Of a stretch of DNA of 64,000 nucleotides, positions 28,091 to 36,880 are shown piece by piece. Origin of the DNA: CBDDKW01 sp965230425 (GTDB lineage Bacteria; Pseudomonadota; Gammaproteobacteria; UBA1113); assembly GCA_965230425.1 (NCBI GenBank), contig CBDDKW010000012.1, positions 173,325 to 237,324 of the forward strand. The letters are read 5' to 3'. The notes under the pieces were generated by a model, which did not search any database, was not told the DNA's origin, and saw only the letters and a list, made by a program, of their open reading frames with translations. The position numbers and the translations under genes were made by a program. Positions within the stretch are counted from its first letter, which is position 1; each line of letters begins with the position of its first letter.

Positions 28091-28903
28091 TCAAGCAATG
28101 GACTCAGCTTGGGCTTGCTTGTTCATAAGCTGTTCATGCTCAAAGCGACGTATAATTTCACCGGCAAGCGTCAAGTAAGCCGCAGCACCCAAGGACTTTT
28201 TATCATAATGGAAAGCGGGTAAACCATAGCTAGGCGCTTCCGCTAAACGAATATTACGCGGGATCACGGTACGGTAAACTTTATCACCGAAATGCGCATG
28301 TAGTTGCTCGGATACATCCACTGCCAAACGATTACGGCCATCGTACATGGTACGCAAGATGCCTTCTATTTTAAGCTTCGGGTTCGCTGTGTTTTTTAAA
28401 TGCTCAATGGTTTCTAACAAGCCTGTTAAGCCTTCCAAGGCGTAGTACTCACATTGCATCGGGATCAAAATAGAGTCCGCCGCTACTAAGCCATTAAGGG
28501 TCAATAAACTCACTGCTGGCGGACAATCAATAATGATAAAGTCAAAACTGTCTTGATAATTTTCCAAGGCGATACGTAAACGCTGTTCACGGTCCTCTAA
28601 GGGTAATAGCGCAATATCTGCACCAGTCAGATCGCTATTGGCAGGTAAGAGTTGATAACCCGCTGGATCCGTGGCCACAACGGTGGATTGGATATCCATT
28701 TCCCCTAGCAAGACATCCATGACGGAACCTTCTAGCGCATTCTTATCAATGCCACTCCCCATAGTGGTATTGCCTTGAGCATCTAAATCAATGACTAACA
28801 CCCGCCGTTTTGTCGCCACTAAAGACGCAGCAAGGTTGATACAGGTGGTGGTTTTACCCACACCACCTTTTTGGTTGGCGATAGCAATGATTTTTGTCTG
28901 CAT
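28091..28903 (-). CDS. parA: Chromosome partitioning ATPase ParA/Soj
   Basis: A 270-residue deviant-Walker ATPase. The N-terminal IIAIANQKGGVGKTTTCINLA contains the signature Lys, and VLVIDLDAQGNTTMGSG and FIIIDCPPAVSLLTLN complete the nucleotide site. It works with ParB to segregate the chromosome origin. It starts 5 bases after the rsmG stop, as in the usual rsmG-parA-parB order. Confidence 0.96.
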   Translation of the reverse strand: MQTKIIAIANQKGGVGKTTTCINLAASLVATKRRVLVIDLDAQGNTTMGSGIDKNALEGSVMDVLLGEMDIQSTVVATDPAGYQLLPANSDLTGADIALLPLEDREQRLRIALENYQDSFDFIIIDCPPAVSLLTLNGLVAADSILIPMQCEYYALEGLTGLLETIEHLKNTANPKLKIEGILRTMYDGRNRLAVDVSEQLHAHFGDKVYRTVIPRNIRLAEAPSYGLPAFHYDKKSLGAAAYLTLAGEIIRRFEHEQLMNKQAQAESIA

Positions 28904-28908
28904 AATTT

Positions 28909-29544
28909 TTAGCCTGATGTCATACTGATGAGATGTCGTTCTGATTGGAGTCCCGGAACCTGCAACTCAATAATTTCCCGTAGGATAATTCCCTCTGGCA
29001 ATGTCTGTAATTCCTCTTCGGGGCATTTACCCTTCATCGCCAAAAATTCTCCGTCAGTACAACATAAATGACGACATTTTTCCAACATCTCAGTGACTGA
29101 ACTAAATGCCCGAGTTAAAACCACATCATAGCCCTGATCCGGCTGGTATTGCTCAACGCGCTCATTGATTAAGGTGACATTGTCTATTTTAAGCTCAGTG
29201 ATAACTTGCATTAAGAAGCGCTGCCGCTTTTCGCTACTATCTAATAAAAAGAAAGGTTGTTGTGGCCGGCATAATGCTAAGGGGATCCCTGGTAAACCAG
29301 CACCGGTACCCACATCGATAATACGACCGGTGTTGAGATAGGGTAAGACTGCCAAGCTATCCAATATATGTTTTTTTAGCATATCTTCGGCGACGGTAAT
29401 GGCAGTGAGGTTGTAGACTTTATTCCATTTTAGGATTAAGGCCATAAATGCCAGTAGTTTTGCTTGGGTATCTTCATCAATAGACAATGCTAATTGCTTC
29501 AGCCCGTAAGTTAATTGTTGTGCTAGTTGTGTATTGTTATCCAC
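28909..29544 (-). CDS. rsmG: 16S rRNA (guanine-527-N7)-methyltransferase
   Basis: A 211-residue SAM-dependent methyltransferase (GidB) modifying G527 of 16S rRNA. The SAM-binding motif RIIDVGTGAGLPGIPLAL, LLDSSEKRQRFL and VVLTRAFSSVTEML are characteristic. It normally sits directly downstream of mnmG; here about 3.8 kb of other genes separates the two. Confidence 0.95.
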   Translation of the reverse strand: MDNNTQLAQQLTYGLKQLALSIDEDTQAKLLAFMALILKWNKVYNLTAITVAEDMLKKHILDSLAVLPYLNTGRIIDVGTGAGLPGIPLALCRPQQPFFLLDSSEKRQRFLMQVITELKIDNVTLINERVEQYQPDQGYDVVLTRAFSSVTEMLEKCRHLCCTDGEFLAMKGKCPEEELQTLPEGIILREIIELQVPGLQSERHLISMTSG

Positions 29545-29644
29545 GCTTGATCCTTAGTCGTTGGCATTGACAGTTTCAGCTTGACCCTACGGATGAGAGT
29601 AAGCGACAATAGCCAGCCATCAAGAACACTAATGTATACATATT

Positions 29645-30385
29645 ATGCAAATAAGTAAATTTAAATCAACTTGGATTATTTTTCGCACTATTTGTGTGAC
29701 TTTGCGTTATTCCTTTGCGGTAATTTTCCGGGTTTTAGTGAGCCCTTGCCCACGCCCGCTTGTGGATAAGTACTGCCATGCTTGGGCCCATAAATTGCTC
29801 AATCTCGTCAAGCTTTCTTATGTGATCCACAACCCCCACAATGTCAGACTGGATCAAAACCGTTCTTATATATTGATGAGCAACCATGCCAGTCATTACG
29901 ACATTCCCCTCATTTTCGCAACATTTCCAGGCAGTACGCGGATGTTAGCGAAAAAAGAGCTCTTTAGCGTACCTATTTGGGGCCGTGCCATGAAAGCTGC
30001 GGAATTTATTTTTATTGATCGTGATGACAGAGAGCAGGCAGTGAAAGATTTACATGCCGCTAAACAAAAAATGCTCAGCGGTATTCAATTATGGGTTGCG
30101 CCTGAGGGAACACGCTCTCGTACTGGGGAATTGGGTATGTTCAAAAAGGGCGGCTTTATGATTGCCTTACAAACTGACGCGATTATCGTACCTATTACTA
30201 TCTGCGGCAGTGGCGCAGTCTTACCCCCTGATACATTACGCTTCAATCTTAATCAGCGCGTTGATATTCATATTGGCGAACCGGTCGATGCGAAAGATTA
30301 CACCTTACGCTCTCGCAATAAGCTAGTAAATGAGGTAAAAAATACAATTAAAGAAACGCTTGAGCGTACTCAAAAGTCTCATTAG
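29645..30385 (+). CDS. 1-acyl-sn-glycerol-3-phosphate acyltransferase (PlsC-like)
   Basis: A 246-residue membrane-associated acyltransferase adding the second acyl chain in phosphatidic acid synthesis. The catalytic H-x4-D box is NHASHYDIP (His81, Asp86), followed by LAKKELFSVPIWG, the acceptor-binding PEGTRSRTGE and the fourth block VPITICG. A hydrophobic N-terminal segment may be a membrane anchor. It is divergent from rsmG and lies in the stretch that separates rsmG from mnmG. A specialised lysophospholipid acyltransferase remains possible. Confidence 0.85.
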   Translation: MQISKFKSTWIIFRTICVTLRYSFAVIFRVLVSPCPRPLVDKYCHAWAHKLLNLVKLSYVIHNPHNVRLDQNRSYILMSNHASHYDIPLIFATFPGSTRMLAKKELFSVPIWGRAMKAAEFIFIDRDDREQAVKDLHAAKQKMLSGIQLWVAPEGTRSRTGELGMFKKGGFMIALQTDAIIVPITICGSGAVLPPDTLRFNLNQRVDIHIGEPVDAKDYTLRSRNKLVNEVKNTIKETLERTQKSH

Positions 30386-30456
30386 TACGTACTTTTCCAC
30401 CTAACAATAAGTGTGCTGAAGAAAATAAAACTAGCTAAAAATCATAGAGTTGCTGG

Positions 30457-30597
30457 ATCCCGCGGTCAAGCCGCGGGATGACGGAACTTATAAACCACGA
30501 GGTAACGAAGCTTATAATCCGCGGGATGGCAAACTTATAAGCTACGGGATAGCAAGCTTATAAGCTACGGGATGGCAAACTTATAAGCCGGGATGAA
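30457..30597. repeat. Dispersed palindrome plus 23-bp tandem repeats
   Basis: A perfect hairpin (atcccgcgg tcaag ccgcgggat, 30457-30479) is followed by four full copies and one partial copy of a 23-24-bp unit (30487-30597) of the form cttataagctacgggatggcaaa. The palindrome has relatives at 35270-35280/36783-36798 (split by the insertion sequence) and 54766-54792. The tandem copies seem built from the palindrome's right half. The surrounding 334-bp space has no gene. Confidence 0.8.
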
Positions 30598-30719
30598 GAA
30601 ACATCATATTCTTCACAGACTTATCGTCTATCTATAATTACCTTGCGATTGTAAACCTGCTAAGCTTAAGCAATAATCTGATCCATAGCAGTCATGTTAC
30701 AACGTAAGGAAACGTTATC

Positions 30720-31244
30720 ATGCTCAATACCATCATGACCTTCATTTTTAGCCATATCCCTAGTGTATTATTTTTCATCGCTATTATTCTGGCTATTTGG
30801 CGTATTAGCAAAAAACCAGCTAATCGACACAGCGAGCGAGTGATTAATATATTGCTCAGCCATATTTTCATTGCTATTGGCTTAGGTATGCTTTGGGGAG
30901 GATGTTTTCACGTCTTTGCACCACAAGTAGCGGCCTCTTTTATTGGCTGGCAAACTAGTCCTTTCCAATTTGAAGTGGGCATGGGCGATATCGGCACCGG
31001 TGTTGCTGCTTGTATCGCTGGTTTCAGCTCACGGGGATTTCGTTTGGCAGTAGCTACTTACTATGCCATTTTTGCTTACGGCGCAGCCATTGGCCATGTG
31101 CATCAAATGCTGGTTGCTAATAATTTTGCCCCTGGGAATGCGGGTTTGATTTTCTGGATGGATATTTTATTACCTACTTCGATTTTAATTTTACTATTAC
31201 TACAAAAAATCTACGGCCATAGTAGTAAAGAGTGGTTCCCTTAA
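30720..31244 (+). CDS. Four-helix membrane protein of unknown function (DUF6790-like)
   Basis: A 174-residue integral membrane protein with four predicted helices (near residues 14-28, 45-63, 95-135 in two spans, and 143-163). Small-residue motifs GIGTGVAACIAGF-like (GDIGTGVAACIAGF) and the polar HVHQML occur within the membrane region. I place it in the DUF6790 group from memory; function is unknown. It stands alone between the repeat block and the AbiE cassette. Confidence 0.6.
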   Translation: MLNTIMTFIFSHIPSVLFFIAIILAIWRISKKPANRHSERVINILLSHIFIAIGLGMLWGGCFHVFAPQVAASFIGWQTSPFQFEVGMGDIGTGVAACIAGFSSRGFRLAVATYYAIFAYGAAIGHVHQMLVANNFAPGNAGLIFWMDILLPTSILILLLLQKIYGHSSKEWFP

Positions 31245-31254
31245 ATCTCATAAC

Positions 31255-31465
31255 ACTTGAGTACACTTGATAACTTTTATTCAATTGAATAATTCTACTC
31301 AAGTATTAAAATACTTAAATTATAAATACAAAAAAGATATATTCTGTGTTACCGTATGTTGATTTATTTAAATTTCGTTTATATTCAATAATATATATTG
31401 AGTAAGCTACTAAATAACAAATACAAATAATACTTGAATACACTTGATAATTTTCATTCAATTGA
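31255..31465. repeat. Pair of 34-bp direct repeats with ATTCAATTGA cores
   Basis: Copies at 31255-31288 and 31432-31465 match at 31 of 34 positions and end in attcaattga. A third core, attcaattgaat, follows at about 31473. They lie in the 438-bp gene-free space upstream of the AbiE pair but outside the mnmG-end repeat that seems to bound that cassette. They could be operator or recombination sites. Confidence 0.6.
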
Positions 31466-31570
31466 CAAAATTCATTCAATTGAATGGATTTTGTCAAATG
31501 TAATCAAATGTTTAAGCCCCATAAATAACGTTTATATTTATTCAGTATTTGACCACGGTGACTAGCATTA

Positions 31571-31615
31571 TTACCCAACACGCTTCTTCAAGTGCACCAG
31601 TAGCAGTGAAATCGC
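31571..31615. repeat. Second copy of the mnmG 3' end (att-like direct repeat)
   Basis: These 45 bases match the last 15 codons including the stop of mnmG (33311-33355) at 41 of 45 positions, in the same orientation and exactly 1740 bp away. Three of the four differences are synonymous and one is Ala/Val, as expected if the copy came from the mnmG of a related strain. Similarity stops exactly at the stop codon on one side. The two copies bracket the AbiEi/AbiEii genes like attachment sites. Confidence 0.8.
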
Positions 31616-31682
31616 GGTATATTTATTGAATTAATTTCCGATTCTGGTTGCAAAAAATAGCATAATATGCCATTTTTTGTAG

Positions 31683-32492
31683 ATGAAATCCGAAAAAAGA
31701 CTCTCTCTAAATGAATACATAGACCTTCTCCAAAGCCAGGGGCATTATTGGTTTGAAAAAGATCAACTAATTTCAGCATTAGGCCACAAAAGCACTAGCG
31801 CCATTAATTCAGCCCTTCAAAGACTTCGGAAAAAAAATAGAGTGAAAGCCGTCCGTAGTAATTTTTATATCATTCTTCCTCTCGAATATAGAGCAATTGG
31901 CTGTTTACCCGCTACTTGGTTTATTGAACCTCTTATGAGATTTTTGCAAGCTGATTATTATTTAGGCTTACTTAGTGCTGCTTCTTACTATGGGGCATCA
32001 CATCAACAAGTTATGGTAACTCAAATTATTACTAATAAAAAAATACGTCCTATTAACATTGAGGAAGTTAAGATTGATTTCCATTACCAAAAATATATCC
32101 CTCAAAATTTTTTGGAACTTCACAAAACACAAACAGGCAAGATATATGTTGCAAGTCCTGAATTAATAATGTATGATTTGTTTAAATATATAAATGCGGC
32201 TGGACAACTTCATAATGTTGCAACAGTATTGTGTGAACTTGTAGAAAGTGTATCGATAGAACAACTCATATGCTACATAACATCATACCCAGTTAGCCCC
32301 GTCTATATACAAAGATTAGGTTATTTACTGGATCACTTACAACTAGAAATAGACACAAAACCTTTACGCAAATGGCTCAGTGGGAAAAAGCTAGAATACC
32401 AACTATTAACTACGGGTAATTTTAAAAATATCACCGAAAAAAATAAAGACTGGCATATTCTTGTTAATGAACAAATAGAAACGGACTTATGA
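31683..32492 (+). CDS. AbiEi-like antitoxin of a type IV toxin-antitoxin pair
   Basis: A 269-residue protein with an N-terminal winged helix (LNEYIDLLQSQGHYWFEKDQLISAL...SAINSALQRLRKKNRV) and an AbiEi-like middle domain (LQADYYLGLLSAASYYGASHQQVMVTQII and TGKIYVASPELIMYDLFKY). In the AbiE system the antitoxin represses its own promoter and counters the nucleotidyltransferase without direct binding. It overlaps the toxin gene by four bases (ATGA). Identification rests on domain pattern and on the partner gene. Confidence 0.8.
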   Translation: MKSEKRLSLNEYIDLLQSQGHYWFEKDQLISALGHKSTSAINSALQRLRKKNRVKAVRSNFYIILPLEYRAIGCLPATWFIEPLMRFLQADYYLGLLSAASYYGASHQQVMVTQIITNKKIRPINIEEVKIDFHYQKYIPQNFLELHKTQTGKIYVASPELIMYDLFKYINAAGQLHNVATVLCELVESVSIEQLICYITSYPVSPVYIQRLGYLLDHLQLEIDTKPLRKWLSGKKLEYQLLTTGNFKNITEKNKDWHILVNEQIETDL

Positions 32493-33295
32493 TTTCAAAA
32501 GCAAATATTATAGGATGGCAATCCACAACAGCTCCATGGCCAAATGAGCATCTTGTCGAACATGATTTAATTTTGTCGAGAGCAATTTGTGAACTATATA
32601 AAAATAAACACATCCAAGAAAATCTAATTTTCAGGGGGGGTACAGCACTCCACAAATTATTTTTTTCCCATGCCGGACGATTCAGTGAAGACTTAGATTT
32701 TGTGCAAAAAAGCGCTGGCCCTATCGGCGATACTGTACATGCAATACGTGATTGCTTAGATCACTGGTTAGGTGAACCTAGTTGGAAGCAGAATCAAGGC
32801 AGATTTACACTGAACTACAAATTCGAAACTGAAATCCCCCCTATTGTAAAACGTAAAGTAAAAATTGAAATTAATACGCGTGAACACTTTAGTATTTCAC
32901 CGTTAATTGAGAAACCATTCGCAATGAAAAATTCTTGGTATTCTGGCTCATCCTTAGTACTAACATATTCACTTGAAGAATTATTAGGGACAAAATTACG
33001 TGCCCTATATCAACGCAAAAAAGGCCGAGACTTATATGATTTATGGTTTGTTGATAACTATACCGAGCAACATGTAGACTATGCCAAAATAAGGAAAATT
33101 TTTCTGAAATACATGGAATACTCAAACCAAAAAATAACTTACTCAGAATTCAAACAGAACATTATAAAAAAACAAAATGACAATAGCTTTAACAACGATA
33201 TTCTACCTCTACTTGCGGCAAAATACAGAGAATCCTACGATATTCAGCAAGCTTATCAAATTATTTTAAATAATATTGTGCCTGAATTACCATAA
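32489..33295 (+). CDS. AbiEii/AbiGii-family nucleotidyltransferase toxin
   Basis: A 268-residue nucleotidyltransferase of the COG2253 family. The DNA polymerase beta-like motif is FRGGTALHKLF followed by FSEDLDFV (SEDLDF), then the catalytic lysine region KRKVKIEIN and the LGTKLRALYQRKKGRDLYDLWF block. AbiEii toxins arrest growth, and related enzymes add nucleotides to tRNA; the pair can act in phage defence. It is translationally coupled to the antitoxin and ends 15 bases before the mnmG stop codon on the other strand. Confidence 0.88.
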   Translation: MISKANIIGWQSTTAPWPNEHLVEHDLILSRAICELYKNKHIQENLIFRGGTALHKLFFSHAGRFSEDLDFVQKSAGPIGDTVHAIRDCLDHWLGEPSWKQNQGRFTLNYKFETEIPPIVKRKVKIEINTREHFSISPLIEKPFAMKNSWYSGSSLVLTYSLEELLGTKLRALYQRKKGRDLYDLWFVDNYTEQHVDYAKIRKIFLKYMEYSNQKITYSEFKQNIIKKQNDNSFNNDILPLLAAKYRESYDIQQAYQIILNNIVPELP

Positions 33296-33310
33296 TCTAA
33301 ATAATAATTT

Positions 33311-35186
33311 TTACCCAGCACGCTTCTTCAAGTGCACCAATAACAGTGAAATTGCAGCAGGGGTAACGCCAGGTATGCGTGCTGCTTTACCCACGGTTGT
33401 AGGTTTAATTAATTGTAATTTTTCTTTGACTTCGGCAGATAGACCAACCACATTATCGTAATTAAACTCTTGAGATAAACTGGTATTTTCATAACGGCGT
33501 AAGCGTTCGATCTCTACCTGTTGGCGATCAATATAGCCGGCATACTTGGCTTGGATATCAATTTGTTCTGCAACTTGTGCATCATCCACGCCTGGCCCCA
33601 CACCCTCAATACTCATTAAATCTGTATAATTAACTTCTGGGCGTTTAATTAAATCAGTCAGTCGTGCTTCTTTTGTGAGGGCTTTTCCTAGCACCGTTGT
33701 TGCACTAGCAGCTTGTTCTGTATCGGGACGAATAATGATGCTATGTAAGCGTTGAGTTTCTGTCTCTATGGCTTCACGTTTTTTATTAAAGTGTTGCCAA
33801 CGTTGTTCATCCACCAAACCTAATTTATGGCCTTGTTCTGTTAAGCGCAAATCAGCATTATCTTCGCGTAAGAGTAAGCGGTATTCCGCACGACTGGTAA
33901 ACATACGGTAAGGCTCTAATGTACCTAAGGTCGTCAAGTCATCAATCAACACCCCCATATACGCTTCGTCCCGACGTGGCGTCCACGGATCTTGCTCACG
34001 CACATGGTGTACCGCATTCATACCAGCAATCAAACCTTGCGCCGCAGCTTCTTCATAACCAGTTGTACCATTGATTTGTCCAGCGAAAAATAAACCGGGC
34101 ATATGCTTGGTCTCTAATGAAGGTAATAATTCTCTTGGGTCAAAAAAGTCATATTCAATAGCATATCCAGGTCGAGTGATATGTGCATTTTCAAAGCCCT
34201 TAATAGCTCTGACAAAGGCGACTTGAGTTTCAAAGGATAAACTAGTGGAAATACCATTAGGATAAATTTCATGAGTAGTTAGACCTTCGGGTTCAATAAA
34301 GATCTGATGCGCATTTTTATCAGCAAAACGTACCACTTTATCTTCAATAGAAGGACAGTAGCGAGGCCCATTACTATCAATCACTCCACTGTACATGGGT
34401 GATTCACTTAAATTGGCGCGAATAATGTCATGGGTTTTTTCAGTAGTATAAGTAATATGGCAGGGCACCTGTTCGGGATGCTGCTGTACATCACCTAAGA
34501 ATGAAAACACAGGTACAGGAGTATCCCCAGGCTGTGGTTCACATTGACTGTAATCAATTGTACGACCATCAATACGCGGGGGGTGTTCCAGTCTTTAGGC
34601 GATCAACACGAAAGGGCATGTCTCGTAAACGTTCAGCCAGGGCAATTGCTGGCGGATCACCTGCCCGACCACCTTTAAAATTGCTGTGACCAATATGGAT
34701 TTTACCACCTAAGAATGTACCGACGGTAAGCACCACTGCACGAGCGCGGAAACTGATCCCCATTTGGGTCATCACACCCGCCACATGATTATCTTCAACT
34801 AATAAATCCACTACCGCTTGTTGAAAAACACTCAGATTTGCTTGGCTCTCAATGGCATGGCGAATAGCTTGTTTGTAGAGAACGCGATCCGCTTGTGCGC
34901 GTGTGGCTCTCACTGCAGGGCCTTTACTTGCATTCAAACGGCGAAATTGGATCCCCGCTTGATCAATGGCACGAGCCATAATACCGCCCAGGGCATCGAT
35001 TTCTTTGACAAGATGACCTTTACCAATACCTCCAATAGCTGGGTTACAGGACATCTGCCCGAGGGTATCTATATTATGAGTCAGTAATAGAGTCTCAGCG
35101 CCCATGCGCGCAGCCGCTAAGGCCGCTTCGGTGCCAGCATGGCCGCCGCCAATGACGATGACATCATATGTTTTATTTAAATTCAT
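33311..35186 (-). pseudogene. mnmG: tRNA uridine 5-carboxymethylaminomethyl modification enzyme MnmG, frameshifted
   Basis: Two frames together encode MnmG (GidA), the FAD enzyme that with MnmE modifies U34 of certain tRNAs. The N-terminal part (35186 down to about 34569) has the FAD motif VIGGGHAGTEAALAAARMG and CNPAIGGIGKGHLVKE. It breaks at RLKTGTPP inside a run of six C on the coding strand (34578-34583). Reading five C restores PPRIDGRTIDYSQCEP and joins the 3' part through to HLKKRAG, giving about 624 residues, the normal length. No other damage is seen. Because MnmG matters for translation fidelity, a sequencing error or slippage is as likely as real loss. Confidence 0.85.
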
Positions 35187-35287
35187 GGACTTATACCGCT
35201 AGTAACAGATTGATGGGCAATTATACTACAGTTTGCGTAAATGGCTATGAAAAAATCAAAAAACTAACTGGATACCGCGGTCAAGCC

Positions 35288-36782
35288 CTGTCTCTTGATC
35301 AGATCTCTGCCTGTCATAAGAACATTTTCGCTTCTTGGTAGGTATCTACTTTATCCATAAGCCTAAACCATCCTTCCCACAGTGCTTTCCACCCAATAAT
35401 GCCTGTACGTTTGCTATCATACCACCCACCTAGTTTCCCAAGACTTTTATAGGCCCACTCTATAGTAGGTATCTTTTTGGGCGGTTTCTTTTTCTGGGTC
35501 GCAATCCAAAGTACATGCCACTCATCTTCAGTCAACAGGGTAGTCACTGCAACCTGTTCTTTTAACTCAGTTGGCTTTGTCACTGCTATTTCTCGCATTT
35601 GTAACAATCTAACCGCAACAAAGGCAAGCACACTCCCTGCTCGCTCTAAATTATCTTTGCTTTGTAAGCGCAGCGTCTCTACTCCTATTCCACTTTTCCA
35701 GGCTTTGTGGTAATCCTCTATTCGCCACCTTAATGCATAGTAATGTAAGATGCGTTGTGCCGATTCTGCCGTATCTACTGGCTCAGTCGTTAATAATATC
35801 CAACTTAAATCATTTTCTGGCTGAGATACTTTCTCCCGCGCAGCGACAACATTCACTGCTAACTTATCTGGATAACCTTTTCCTCTTTGATGCTTCGGTA
35901 ATTCTATCTCTAATTTATCACTAAAGTACTCTAACTTTGCCGTCCGCTTCTTCCGGCCTCCTTTTTGCTGTACTTCTACTTCATACGTCCCTAGCCGTGA
36001 GTTGCTAAATATCTTTGTAAATAACTTCTCTTCTGAATCACTTGTCTTGCGGTTTTGTGAAGCTCTTACGATAAAACGCTGCTCATTTAACTGTTTATAG
36101 TATAAATAATCATATATATCTGCTTCCCTATCACATACTGAGATGACTCTGTTTTGTAAATCACCTAATCTTGCTGTCATCTGCCTAGAGGCATGTTCCC
36201 ATTTGTAACTTTCTTTCTCCTCATAAGCTCGACTCATTCGTAATCCGCGTTTACCATAACTCTCCTTGTCTCGGCAATACCAGCTTTGTTCAATTAATCC
36301 AACTGTGCGTTCCGTTTCCTCTGACAATAGGAGTACGCTATGCACTTGAAAGCCTTTCGAACGCGCTGTCTCACTATTACTTGTATAACCCAATTCATCT
36401 AACACTTTGTGCTTGTAAGATAGGGTCGTTGTGTCCTCTAGCGCCAATACTATCGACTCATTCTTTACTGCCCGTAAGGTCGCTTCATAACCCCCTTCTC
36501 TTATCGACGATGCCTTTATATGGTCATTCCTTATAAAACGGTACGCGCCTTCTATTTGCGCATCGTCTCCATCACAACACGAGACGGTACTCGCTCCCAT
36601 TTTCTGCGCATGCGATGACGCTAGCTTGATTAAACGTTCTGTTCTTCGCGTATCTCCTAAATCGCTATCTTTGAATGTTTCATAGGCCCAATCTGTTGCA
36701 TTCTTCATCTTTACTGCCTCCTAGTGCTCATTTATAGCGAGAAAGTGTACTACTTCTTACCATAAATGTGTAGAAGATACAG
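35288..36782. mobile_element. IS50/Tn5-like insertion sequence (IS4 group), complete
   Basis: The element is 1495 bp. Its left end begins CTGTCTCTTGATCAGATCT, identical to the Tn5 inside end as I remember it. The right end, read inward, begins CTGTATCTTCTACACA, resembling the Tn5 outside end. A perfect 9-bp target duplication GGTCAAGCC flanks it (35279-35287 and 36783-36791), the length made by Tn5-type transposases. It interrupts a copy of the dispersed palindrome whose halves are still recognisable. One intact transposase gene fills it. Confidence 0.92.
35314..36708 (-). CDS. IS50-like DDE transposase
   Basis: A 464-residue transposase close in layout to the Tn5 enzyme (476 residues). N-terminal WAYETFKDSDLGDTRRTERL and EGAYRFIRN lie in the end-binding region. 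The catalytic triad is Asp92 in LEDTTTLSYKH, Asp193 in SVCDREADIYD and Glu331 in RWRIEDYHKAWKSG, the last being the YREK-type signature. The frame is intact and ends 26 bp inside the left terminus. An internal inhibitor start like that of Tn5 is not obvious. Confidence 0.93.
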   Translation of the reverse strand: MKNATDWAYETFKDSDLGDTRRTERLIKLASSHAQKMGASTVSCCDGDDAQIEGAYRFIRNDHIKASSIREGGYEATLRAVKNESIVLALEDTTTLSYKHKVLDELGYTSNSETARSKGFQVHSVLLLSEETERTVGLIEQSWYCRDKESYGKRGLRMSRAYEEKESYKWEHASRQMTARLGDLQNRVISVCDREADIYDYLYYKQLNEQRFIVRASQNRKTSDSEEKLFTKIFSNSRLGTYEVEVQQKGGRKKRTAKLEYFSDKLEIELPKHQRGKGYPDKLAVNVVAAREKVSQPENDLSWILLTTEPVDTAESAQRILHYYALRWRIEDYHKAWKSGIGVETLRLQSKDNLERAGSVLAFVAVRLLQMREIAVTKPTELKEQVAVTTLLTEDEWHVLWIATQKKKPPKKIPTIEWAYKSLGKLGGWYDSKRTGIIGWKALWEGWFRLMDKVDTYQEAKMFL

Positions 36783-36880
36783 GGTCAAGCCGCGGCATAA
36801 CAGAACTTCTCATTATTCAATAACTTATTGTTTATATGCGCTTACCCTGAAGTGCCTGCAGGGCATCAAATTAACGCTAT

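Noticed and set aside
29537..29771. DnaA-box-like TTATCCACG and TGTGGATAA near rsmG and the PlsC gene
   Set aside because: Only two isolated boxes, one inside a coding region, without AT-rich unwinding repeats; not enough for an origin.
30487..30597. 23-bp repeats considered as a CRISPR array
   Set aside because: Units are directly adjacent with no spacers and no cas genes are near; they are simple tandem repeats.
31315..31497. Minus-strand 60-codon frame in the space before the AbiE pair
   Set aside because: Low-complexity AT-rich sequence overlapping the direct repeats, without ribosome site.
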